Source: Burhinus oedicnemus (Eukaryota > Chordata > Aves > Charadriiformes > Burhinidae). From it: a stretch of DNA of 64,000 bases. Positions 37,208 to 48,500 of the stretch are shown piece after piece. The DNA is taken from NCBI GenBank assembly GCA_008921705.1, contig VFFE01006056.1:187251-251250 (forward strand), read 5' to 3'. The first letter of the stretch is position 1. Each line of letters starts with the position of its first letter. The position numbers and the translations under genes are program-made. The notes below the pieces were generated by a model. It saw nothing but the letters and a program-made list of their open reading frames with translations. It ran no database searches and was not told where the DNA came from.

Positions 37208-37880
37208 CCTAAACTGAATGAGTTTCAGTGTATGATTTAAGGCTCTGTTTTATGGCTTATGCTTTCTGGCTCTTTGTATTCCATTTGTTCTTGCTTTATG
37301 TTTATTTCATCTTTATTTTGCTAATTTAATCAGTTTGAGAAGATTATTTGGTCTAATTAAGGTAGAATTAATCCAGGGACAGCGATAATTTGAGAGCCAG
37401 AATTTGAAGGTAGTTTATTTAATCTATGTGTCTGCAAATCCTTTGGATTCAATTTGCCCGGCTTTCATACTGATGGATGCTGTATTAAATTATTTAAATA
37501 GATGAATTAAATTTGGAGCAAACAGAGGCTAATGCATTTCACCCTCAAATAACATGCTACTGTAGCCAGAGAGCTTTTCTAGAAGAACTGAGGAGGCAGT
37601 CGTCAGCTGGAAGCACTGTATGCAAAACAGGGGGCAAGGGCCGCATGAAAACCACTTTGATTGATCCTCTAGAACTAATTTGCCAATTCCTTGTGGTCAG
37701 ATTAGCAGAACAGAGCCAAGAAAGAAACCTCACGGAGCTCGACCATACGAGGTGGAATAATAAGCAGCTGTTGCTCAAGAGAAAGCTCGGACTAGACTTG
37801 CAGAAATGTAATTAGCCGTGCACCGGCCGAGCTGTTTGCATGCCCAGAGCTTGCGCAATGCCCATCTGGTGGGCAGTGGT
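37208..37880. promoter_or_regulatory. Candidate conserved non-coding element
   Basis: AT-rich sequence dense in homeodomain-type cores: TAATTTAAT near 37322, TAATTA at 37354-37359 and further TTAAAT/TTAATT clusters. It is followed by a PBX/HOX-type TGATTGAT at 37658-37665. A 100-codon plus-strand frame (37513-37815) overlaps it and has no recognisable domain. The composition recalls developmental enhancers in gene deserts. This is inference from motif style; conservation cannot be tested here. Confidence 0.25.
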
Positions 37881-39887
37881 AATTTTTAGTCTCTCATTTG
37901 ATGCGAAGAAAAATCCACCAACTTCCTTCTCACTAAGAATCAGGACAGCTGCAAAGGGATAAAAGAGATGGAAAAGAGCAGAATATGCTCTTCAGTACTC
38001 AGGGACGCTAGATGGGGATATTTGCTCACTTTGCAACTCTTTGTACCCCACACAGCTTCGGAGTGGTGGTGATGTTACTGAGATATTTAGGTGAAGAGCA
38101 TACCGTGAGGTGGTGGTAAGTTATCCCAAGGAGGGACGGTGTCATCCCAAGGAAGGGATTGATCAGAGGGGGTTGCACAGGACTCCTGGCACAACCCACA
38201 GTTTTTGTTGCCGTTTCTTGCTCTTTGGTCTCCATCTCAAACAGAGCTGGCCTGCATAGCTCAGGACATGCTGAGGTCTGTCTTCTGGCTGTGAAACACA
38301 GTTCAGCATCACGGGCGAGAGGATGACCATTGCTCTTCCTCTGCAGCTGGAGGAAAAAGGGACAAATCTTGCCCATAGAAGAGGGAGAGCCAATACCATG
38401 ACATGTTCCCTTTGTGGACCTGATGGAAGATTTCATGTGATGCCCCTCTACTGCTGCAGGTATCATTGATGTATTTTTGGGTGTTAGGAAGGGACCTGAA
38501 GCTGCTCTTCCTACCCCTTTCCTTTCCACGTTTGGCTTGCCAAGGGGACATCGTTCCAAACAGGAGACTCCTTCCCTGACTCCGAGGTCTTGGCTGCCTG
38601 TCACGCATGACCCTGGGTGAAGCCAGGCTGCCGAGAAGGCTGGCTCACAAGGACAGTACTGCTGCCTTTGCAGGCCCTCGTGGAGCTGCTGGCTGGGGGT
38701 AGGCTTTGGGAAATCCCAGAGGAGAGCACAGGCAAAAGCACAGGGGATCCACACGTCAGCGGTACCCAGGGCACATTTCAAAGGTGACCATGGAATGCAA
38801 GATAGATCTGACACGTTCTGGCTCTGTGGGATGTGGGTGGCAGTGTTGGTTATTGCTGCTGTGCATGTTTTGTGCATGGTCAGGCTGCAAAAAGGGCTCT
38901 AAAGAAAATAAGAAATCCTTGAATGCTCTTGTTAGGCTGTTGAGTAGAAAATGAGCAAAAAAGGTGCGTTGTTGCCAGTCTTCAAAATCCAAAAAGGATA
39001 GACCATGGATTTTAGTAGCATCTGTGGGACAGATATAGTAGAAACAACTCAGTTGGATCAAATGCCTACATTTAGTGAATCAGGAAGCTTCATTGATTTT
39101 GTTCGTTTGTTTTGCTTGCTTGTTTACATGTCCGTAGTATGCAATATAGTAGAAATCCTAGAGGAATAGTAAGAAATATTTAATTTAATACCTTATGACT
39201 TTCCACAGACTTTAGGAGGGTTGTATGAGGAATTAAGCCAGTGCAAAAGTTTTCTGCTAATATAGAAAATGGAGATCTTCTCCAAGTTCCTTTTTGTGTT
39301 CCAGAAATTTTAGAAAGTTTAGGCTTCAGTGGAGTAAAAAGTACAGCTGGTTTTCAAACGCAACAAATATCCTTTTTTTCCCACATAGGTGTATTAGCTT
39401 CATTCTGCTTCTCTTAAAATTTGTCCGTTGTAGGTTTTGTATAGTGCCTAGCAGTTCAGCATTTGAATCCCCTTTGTGTAAAATTAACAGCTGATGTGAA
39501 GCCCTTGGCTGAGCGAGTTGGGCTTCTGGCATTTCTCTTTTCTCAGGATCAGAAGGCTGCTCGAGCTGGATTATTTTCTTGGTTTAGTTTCTGACTTTCT
39601 TATTTTTTGCTCTTCTGCTTTCGCTTTGACAGTAGATGTTTAGATGAAAAAAAGGGGTGGTGGAGGTTTGTGAGTGGCTCCTTTGGTGAGGATTTGGGAT
39701 GCGAAACATTAATTAATTAAACAGAGTTAAACAACTGCTATTATTGAAATAGGATCTCTATCCTTTTTGTATAAGGGCTTGCATTTCTGAAATGGATGGG
39801 TTTCTTAAGCTTATTTGGTTTGGATTTTTTTTAAAAGTGGAAACAGAGTTTTCACTTCAAGAAACTCCAGTCTTCAATCCCTGACTT
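37881..39887. other. Unique sequence holding one unusually long open frame
   Basis: The stretch contains the 283-codon minus-strand frame described separately, plus more AT-rich sequence from 38.9 to 39.9 kb with no recognisable gene or repeat. The imperfect duplicate atcccaaggaggga / atcccaaggaaggga lies at about 38123-38158. Confidence 0.5.
38026..38877 (-). other. Open frame of 283 codons, coding status unknown
   Basis: The longest open frame in the window. It begins at an ATG at 38877 and ends at a stop at 38026. The predicted protein is rich in Cys, Pro, Ser and Thr, has no signal peptide, clear transmembrane helix, repeat or motif that I recognise, and does not resemble any family I know. 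Other frames on the same strand overlap it (for example 99 and 78 codons), as expected in a moderately GC-rich patch poor in stop triplets. I see no promoter or poly-A signal placed to serve it. It might be chance, part of a long non-coding RNA, or a lineage-specific orphan; chance is the leading reading. A 26-bp string shared with an ancient CR1 lies inside it. Confidence 0.2.
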
Positions 39888-40095
39888 TGGGCTTGCCTAC
39901 ATTTGGAAATGTATCAAAATAGCTATTCCAGAATAAGCTCCCAGGAGGATATTTTAAAACTAGATTAAATTAAATTGGAAATAGGAACCCTTATTTTGGA
40001 GTAAGAGTGCCCGCTTTGGGATTTATATTGAAATAAACCATCTCAGAATAATTGTAGCTATTTTGGTATATATCCAAGAGCAGACAAGAGCTTAG
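39888..40095. mobile_element. Probable ancient MITE with degenerate terminal inverted repeats
   Basis: The left end reads gggcttgcctacatttgg (39889 onward) and the right end gcagacaagagctta (40080-40094). Reverse-complemented, these are similar and recall the cttgtctac termini of non-autonomous DNA transposons common in turtle genomes. Inside, an inverted pair aaaatagctattcc (39917-39930) and tagctattttgg (40056-40067) shares an exact 11-bp core, and further ttattttgg / ccagaataa pairs occur. It is heavily diverged and has no coding capacity. The superfamily (hAT or other) cannot be decided because the target-site duplication is not readable. Confidence 0.45.
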
Positions 40096-40432
40096 CAATG
40101 TTCTGAAATAATTATACTAAAATCTCACAGATGTGATGGATAATGGAGAAAAATGTCAATACTGAGTTAGAACAAATTGGAGTGAGTCTGTCTGATGGTG
40201 TCATACACTTGTTCAGAGGGTTTTTTTCAGTTTAAGCAAAAGGTGCCACCCTTTGGGCTGTTTATATAATTTGTTATTAATATTGTGGTAGCAACCCCAT
40301 GGCGCTAGGAACAGTCTTACAGGCACAGGTCCCACCTCTGCACAACTTGCAGTCTAGAAAGGCTCCGGTTACGTTGCAATGCTGTAGATGTCAGCAAGTC
40401 TGTTTTGCAGATAAAATATAGGTTCCGAACTC

Positions 40433-40477
40433 TTTATAACACTCCTTGTTTATAACACTTGTTTATAACACTCCTTG
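40433..40477. repeat. Three-unit tandem repeat
   Basis: Units tttataacactccttg (40433-40448), tttataacacttg (40449-40461, missing 3 bases) and tttataacactccttg (40462-40477). Units 1 and 3 are identical, so the array is recent or was homogenised. Confidence 0.85.
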
Positions 40478-43400
40478 TTCAGGCGAAGCTGCTACTTACG
40501 ATTTTTTTGCTTGAAGGAGAGCAGAAGATGACAGTTACAAGACAGAAATTATAAAAATGACACATTTATTCCGTATTTGTAGCTATTGTGCCACCCTTCT
40601 CTGCTTAGTCTACTATAGATAGCACATGAGTCATTATTTACAATGCAAATGCCATGTGCTTCATTACCACCTGTGGCAAGGAACTAGTATAGATGTGAAA
40701 TATGTCACCCATATTTATATACACATAATATGTATAGAGAAATAGTTTGAAGTAACACTTTCTCATTCGATAAGGAATGCTCACGGCTGAGAAAGTTTTA
40801 CTATCGTTCTGGGTATGTTTTTTTTCTCCTCCCTTTAGGCACTTTCATTTGTGCCTTGACTCCCAATGAGCGGAGGTTGCAGGGGCTTTCTCTGCACAAA
40901 GAAAAGGTCACACTCTGTATTTACCCTCATTCCTCCTCACTTTAATCTTCCACGTACTTTCAACACTATTTTGGTCCCATCCCAGAGATCTAAAAAAAGA
41001 TGCAGAAATTCAGTGGCACAATTTCAAGGTTATCCCACAGGCCAGAAAATCCATAATGTGATTTTTTTTTTTTCCCTTTATGGTACATCATAATAAAAGA
41101 AGTTGATATAATATGAAAGGTAAAGGCAGTTTCTCCTTATCAAATTATCATATCTAGCATCAAGCTTGCGCTTGAAGGTAATTTCAGCTAATCCTTTGTA
41201 GCAATAAATATCTATTACATTTATCACATCGAATTTGTTTCCCCTTCACTTCATCCAATTACCTTTTCTACAACTGGAAAATATATCAGAGCTGTCTCCA
41301 CACTTTTTAAATGGATGTTACCTCACTATTCTCTTCTTGATCTTTTGTCAAGATGTGTTTTAATTAAAATGTTCACGTAACTTGTCCAGGTTTATCCTTC
41401 AGTATCCAGATAATTGTTACATTTGCTTTGAGAAGTGGAATACAGCAGTCCCAAGACCTGGGCTAGGACTGAAATTCTGTGGGCATAGAAACTTCTTTGC
41501 AGGTCGCTATAATGCCACAGTTTAGGATGTTATAGTCAGAGGTCTATTAGCATTTCTATTACAAATCTGTTTATCTAGTGGTTTGCTGTTTGGCTATTAA
41601 AATTTGCATAGGAAATATGGATATAAATAGCCTCAAGCAGGCAACCTTTTTTTGATTAAAAAGACATACGGTTTCACAGTGTAAAAATGCAGTTGGTGCT
41701 GCTCACCAGGTAAGTAGCTGCCACTCAATAGCTCCATATGGAAGTGACACTGTGTCAGCTTCTTGGAGAAAACAGATTTTCTCACTGTTTTCTTACAGAG
41801 CCTGAGCTGTAGGTTCCTCACGTGATGGCATCTCAGAGATTCCTGTTTCTGAAGGGAGTACGTTCCTGTGCACAGTGCGGGGATGGTGCTGCTTTCTTAT
41901 CAATTGTACGTCATGTTTCTTGCAGCTCCGTATCCCCAAACACGTGCAAACTATGGTGTTATAGTAAGGTGTGTTGGTTGCGTACATACGTTGTTCATAT
42001 CCAATACGGGCTTTTTTAGCTGAGGTGCTATGGAGCCAGCAGATGGATTATGACAGAACGGAGTGATTCAGAAATCTGTGATGACTAAAAAGTTGTCATT
42101 ACATGGGGTATTTTTTATTGGACTCTGCAGCCTTGGCTGCTTTCCTCCAAACTACTCACCAATCCTGACAGTAACAAATAAGGTAAAAATCTTTGTGACA
42201 GACATCTTGTAGATATCATGGAGAGTTCCTCATGCTAAGTAGTGATGACGAGAGGGCTGCTGGGCAGAGCTATCCAAACTGCTTGGCTGTACACGTTCTT
42301 TGCCAGGTGTACACAAAGCTATTCTGAAAGCATGCTGAAATAAGGAAAGAAAACATCAGGGGGCTATTTCAGCCAAGAGATCTTGAAAGAAATGTCTAGA
42401 ACATCTTGCACAAGTGCCAAAAAAAAAAGCTCCTTCTTAAGAGAGGGAAAGAGTACATGACCAAAGGCTCAACCATCAGAGGGCTGTCAGCAATCAATGT
42501 AAAATTTCTCTCTTCCTTAGGGCCATCCTGAGGAAACAAAAAGAGGTATAGGAAAATGGGCTAATTTCCTTGAACCTCTTTATTACCCCCTTCTCAGTCC
42601 TTTAAAGGAGGTGATACAGGAGACTAATTACTGAGGTTAATGTCCTGAAATGCTTCCTTACTCAAGGCTATTATGTGTGGTCGAGGAGATGTTAATACCT
42701 GCAATCAGTCACAAATTCACAGGGGAAGGTGCTGACCTTTCAGACACTATGGGGCTTAGGCCCCTGATTTCAACAGTCAGGTGTTGCCTGAAATCCTCTC
42801 TTTTTATTTCAACCACCACAAAATCTCAAAGGGGTTTACTGCAACAAAACATTTGCAATATGAATTCAAGAGAACGTAAATTCTGGCTAAAAAGGGATGC
42901 ATCTTCCCCTCTGTTCTGATGTTTATTCAGAAACATTCAGGTTTTAGGCAGATACTGGCAGCTTCTTTCAGCTGGGAGGACTCCAGGTGGTTACCGCTCC
43001 GCCCTGGGTTCATTCAGAGCACCGCACCATGGAGGAGCTCTGCTGCTCTGGGATGATATGCTGCTGAAGAAGAAGGAAAAACCCACCTTAGGCAGACGCA
43101 CGATACAACAGCCTAAAGGAAGATCTGGCATGTACGTGAAATGTCTATTCCCTTCTGCTCTCCTGATGCTTCATCTATAGCGTCACCTGTGTGTTGTGAT
43201 TCTCAGCATGGAGAAAAATATTTGGAGTATTCCTGTTTCCTCTTACAGTGGCAGAGTGGTTTGTTACTGGAAAGAAAAGCCCTTCCAGGGATATTAGTTC
43301 CTTAACTCAGGAGCATCCACCTGGGAAGAGAGGCCACAGAAACAGACCCACTCTGGTGAAAGTCTGGGAAGCTCTGCAATTTATACTGATATTTTTACAG

Positions 43401-45300
43401 GAAGACAAATATGGATATGTCAATCCACGTTATCGTGATTGCATCAGTTATACAAAAAGGCAAAACATATCCAGAATAATCTAATTTTCATATATGCAGA
43501 TACCCAGGGCTGCTCTGGCTGCTGGGCGACAGCATGCTTCGCAGCTGTGAAAGCCAGGCTCCAGGAGAGCTGGTGAGACTCTTGGGGCCCTGGCTACAAA
43601 CGATCGCCACTCATACAAGAAACAAAACCTGCATACTTGATACAAAATGCCAGCAGAAAACAAACAAGCCAGACTCCCAACTCTTGAAGCTGTCTTTAAT
43701 ACACCAAGAAGAAGCAAGGAAAGGCCACAACCAGCCTTTTTTTTCCTCCTCACAGGTCATCTTTAAACCTTTAGAGGCACCAGTAGAGGAAAAGTGCTTA
43801 AAGCAGTCAAGAACAAGCTAGGGTAATTCAGTCTGCTCCTTGTCTTCTTAAGCTGCCTTACCTCTAGAACATTACGCCGATGCAGCCTGAAGTGTCTGAG
43901 TAAAATGTGTGGCTACTTCACCTTCAGCATCCTTCACCTTAAAACTACTGAACTGAGCACCTTCACATGGGAACCTATTTTTCTTCCCCTGGGAGGCCTA
44001 TGCCACACACTTACTTTGATGTTAGGACACTCAACCATTTTTTCTGTTGTATAAACAGATTTGAGCTGGCATTTATGGGAAATGATATTCTCATATTTTC
44101 AATTTTTTCATAAACATAATATTAGATAAGCCACTGCTTGGACTGATGCCAAGTGTAGAGCATTAATCATTTTGAAACATTTCAAAAATCAGAAATGTGT
44201 AAAATGAAAATTGCATTCAAAGCTTTTTTCCACCCTTTTACCCCGACCCCTCCCCCAGAGCCTTGAGCAAGGGAATAAGTGAACTTCAAGTGGGAACTTT
44301 AGCAGAATTCAACTGTAAATTCAGCGGTCACTAACGTTATCATATCCTTACTATGGCAAAGCTCAAACGTCTGATGCTCTCTTTGTGATTCCCTGGCTGT
44401 AAGCAACATTCACCATGTCCTTTTCCCAAGATTAGAGATAGAGACACCTTTGTAATACTGACTTGGGGCATCTTCCCTGTTTCTTTCCTCCTTGAGGGCA
44501 AAAACCAGATTATCTTGTTCTGAGGATATCTGACAGTGACTATTCCATGTCTGGCAGTCACTACAATCTAATTCTGCTGGACTTAATTACCATAATTTAT
44601 TCCCTGTAGGTGGTTTCCAAAAATAGAAGTAGGTATGATCCTTGCCCTACAAGACTCACACAAAAGACAGAGAATTAAAAAGACTGGCAGATAGGGGAGA
44701 AAAAATAAAAGGAGCAATAGCTACGGAAAGCACACAGAGAGATATAAATTAAATCCAAATTACTCCTTTGGTGTGATAGTGAGACTTAATAAGCAACTTT
44801 ATTAAAGGGAAAAAACATTATTCAACTAAAAGACTGAGATGCGTGAATAGCCCTCAGAATACCACGCAGAATGGCAGTGTCCTCATGGTATAAACCCTAC
44901 CCCACAATTGAAAAGGCCTTTTCTGCAGTTCAAATCACTTATCTCTGGTGTTGTCCTGTCTGTGTGATCCAGCAAATAACTCTGTCCTTCCTTAGTCACC
45001 CTGTCTCTTTCCTACAGCTGACTTGCAAATGCGTCATTGTCTCATTTCCTTGTCACCTCCCAAATTAACTTTATAGACTGTCCTGCTCTCCCCAAGAGAT
45101 GCAGAAGCCCTGAGCACACGCCTCAGCGTCCAGACCCCTCAGCAGGGCTTGGGTCGCACTTTGCCCTCCAGGCTTGATGCTCTTGTTGCTTGAGGTTTTT
45201 CCAACAGTAAGGTAGCCCTTTTGTAAGGCAGGGATGGGGACGCTGCAACCCCCAAACCCTCTGCTTCTTTCAGGGTTTTCATATCACTTAGTACCTGCCG

Positions 45301-45320
45301 CTGCGGGCTCCTGCGGGCTC
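45301..45320. repeat. Exact 10-bp tandem duplication
   Basis: ctgcgggctc occurs twice in direct succession in a GC-rich patch. Slippage duplication; no function seen. Confidence 0.8.
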
Positions 45321-45477
45321 CCATGTGTTTGTCTTCGCCCCGTCCCTGCGAGGTGTGGCCCCGCTGTTGTCCCTCTCTGACAGATGACCAAAAATCTTGC
45401 TCGAGGTTCGCAGAGGAAACCTGTAGTGGAGCAGGCTTGAGCCTGGCTCTTCTGTGGTCTCACGTGAGCGCAGTTTG

Positions 45478-45527
45478 CAGATCTCAGAGGTCTCTTCCAA
45501 CCTAAATGGTTCTATGATTCTGTGATA
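45478..45527 (+). mobile_element. CR1 3'-terminal stub, plus strand
   Basis: About 50 bp matching only the extreme 3' end of CR1: gaggtctcttccaacc, then ggttctatgattctgtga, with the terminal ATTCTRTG-type motif intact. The sequence upstream does not continue as CR1. It is therefore either an extremely 5'-truncated insertion or the preserved end of an older copy. The good match to the terminus favours severe truncation. Confidence 0.85.
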
Positions 45528-48500
45528 ATCTGGGGACAAGCAAAGGGATAGTGCTGATTTTGCTCTTACATTGAGTCGCTTGATTTATTTAGCACTCTTT
45601 TGTGTGCTGATTTTGGGAGCAGTCTCCAGGCCTCCATATTAAAATGTTGCTCCCAACGTTTTTGTTCTTTGTTGCTTCATATCTTCCAGAACAGTGAAAC
45701 ATCTGGCCCAAGGGTACGAGCTGCTGCTCCATAGCAAGCATATCGAGGAAGGCCAGGTGGAAATGTGCCACCTCGTTTTTTTCCCTGCGTCCCCCCTGCA
45801 TACTTAGGAACGCCACGTGAATTGCAGCTACAGCGTAATTCCTACCCCGTGGCAGTGGGACGCGCGCTGCTGTATTTGAGAAGTGAGCTGAGGCCACTGC
45901 ATTCCGCATGTGGCTACCTCGCAGGCACCGAGCAACGCGAAGTAATGCATTCAGCAAATGCATGCTGTCCCTCCCTGCTGACCTCGCATGTGTGTGGGTG
46001 TACACGCTGTAGATGTCTCGGGCTTGTTAGTGAAGCTAAAGATATGGATGATACTTCACTGCTATTGCATGATGCTTCTGCTGGCGCAGTTCACTTGTAG
46101 CAGTAGTTGGGTGAGAGAGGGGATGCTATGAGTGCACGAAACCTTCATCCTCCTGCCATCTTTACTTTCTACTTCCAACAGTCAAACAATTACAGTGTTT
46201 TAATCAGAGGACATTTTGACTAAAGTCTTTCTTCAAGAAACAAAGAAATCTGTGCGATTAAGTAGACACAGTTAAGGAATTAAAAAATAAAATGGCTTTT
46301 TGGGGTATGTTCCATTAATGGTAGTGCTGTTCATTATTCAGTTCAAGATTATGTCTTTCTTAATATGACACATATTTTCTTACAGCTTTTATATACAAGA
46401 AGAACGTTATTTTATTTACCCTTTAGAAAAATAGATAAATATTTAGATAAATACAAGAAGAGAATATTTACATTTGTACTTTCTTACTGTATGTTTGCCA
46501 TGATAGAAGACTATAAACCAGCTTTCTGGAGAACAGAAGAGAGCAACCAAAAAATAGCTTTTGAGGAAAAGTAAACAGCGAGGAGAAAGGATGCACTGAG
46601 CTAAGACCTCACCACAAGATAAAAGCACCAGGGAGATGGATCTGGCTACAAGTACAAAGCACAAACACACAGCAGTCTGATTAATCAACTAGTCTGCTTC
46701 TTAGGTTTATTAAACATGACAAGAAATTTAATAGAGAACAAAATCAAGGTATTTGTAAAGCACTAAAGGTGAAACTGCTTGCTGGTTATAACCAGCAATT
46801 TTTGTGTTGGGTTTCATAAGGATTGCCTGTCTCTGTCCAAAGCAGAACCAAAAAAGTATAAAATAAATATGAAATGGTGCATTGTGATCACAGTCCTAGG
46901 CTGTTTATAAGTATGTTTCAAATTAAGGGTTTGGTGTCATGGAAACAGCTTCTTCATTTGGAAAGCTCTGCGGCAGCGTGAGAAGGAAAAGACTGGAGCG
47001 AGCGAGAGGAAGAGGGAGCGAGGGAGCGCCTGAGTGTGGCCATGTAGTCTTCCCAACGTTGCCGTCTCCCTCCTTTCCCCGGAGAAAATGGAGCTAAGAG
47101 GAGGGCAGGTCTCCCAGGCTGCTTGCCTTACCTTGCTTTGGAATAATGCAATTCATTCCCCTTTTGCTGTTTGTCATCTGCAAGAGCGGATGTGGCTTAT
47201 TTTGTAATTAATGCGAAGTGCAGTTCCAAATAATTCTTAAGGGAGTTTTCCATAGTGAAGGAATGTGTATAATGTGGATGTGTCATGCACCTTTGTATGT
47301 GGGCTTTACCTAGAAAACCACAGCATTTGTCAACTAAAGAAAATGAGTCCAGAATCTATATAAATACTGTTTGTTCTGTTCCACTTGTGTACAGATATGC
47401 ATAGTATGTTTTGTATCATTTTAGTGCTAAAAAGATGTTTCCTGTTGTTCCGCATCAAAGGAAAGCAGCCATTTGTGTAAAGAGCTTTTAAATTTTACCA
47501 GGAGAGAAATCTCTCCAATGAATACAGGATTACAATAGATGGCTGGGAATTAACAACACCGCTTGCATTGTCCTAGCTTTGATGCCAATTTATGCTCATT
47601 TTGTGGGCACAGTTTAGATTACTCAGTAATTGATTACATTAAGCAGTAACACGAGAGCTTTACAGAGACTAAATTAAGGGCATGTACTATATTTCTGCTG
47701 TGTTGCTGTCATGCATATCACGAAGGAGCAGAAACAGACCAATCCTATGCAACGGATTTTTTTTTTTTTTAAGCATAGAAAAGCTGGATCTAAGATCTTG
47801 AGGTGGGATCGTGTGAAGCCAGTGGAGATGTTCCTCGCTCCTTCGCGAAGCTTGGGTTGGCATCATGGAAAGACCTGGTCACAGGGCAGTGTGAATCCTT
47901 TCCTTCTTTCATGGCAGGGCCAAACGCGTCCCTTCCTTTGTCTCCTAGATGAAAATGTTGCTCTGCTCTCCCCCTAACTTTCTACTCTATCTAGGCGTAA
48001 AAATTTTGATGATGTAGCCAGGGCATTTTGTGATGGTTCCCAGACCCCGGGAGACCTGTTAGGTTTAATGTTAAAACCAGAATTGAGCTATTTCCCCAGC
48101 CCAGGAGGAAAGAGCCACCCACACCAAAGGGGGGTTGGGGGGTTAATTTTGGAGCCACAGCATCTTTGGAAGCAAACTTCAGTTCCCAAGGGAAGAGCCA
48201 CTGGGGAGTCGCTTGCCGCCTACACATGTGGGCAGCCCTGGGGGGAGCAGCGGTGACTGCAGGGCACCTGCAGCATGGGCATGCTTTGTAACCAGCTTTT
48301 GCTCTGCGTGTTCCCCTTTTTTGGGAAAAAACAAGTAGTCAGGATTTTGGTGCCTTTCTCTTTTTTTTGAATAAATAACTCCCAGTTTAAGAAAGGCGCA
48401 AAATGAAGAATTGGAAGTAACCAGGACAGAGGGAGAGAGGCTGCAATTCTGCCCACCCCTGTTACAGTTCCTGCCCCGGAGCAGGGGTCTCCCTGTTAAT

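Larger units (their letters stand above)
40096..45477. other. Unique sequence without a supported gene
   Basis: No gene recognised. It contains a small tandem array at 40433-40477 and an exact 10-bp tandem duplication at 45301-45320. GC rises from about 45.1 kb. The rest is AT-rich, with no repeat I can name. Confidence 0.55.

Noticed and set aside
46980..47030. GAGCGAGG-rich purine run as a minisatellite
   Set aside because: Units vary in length and sequence, and no regular period could be set.
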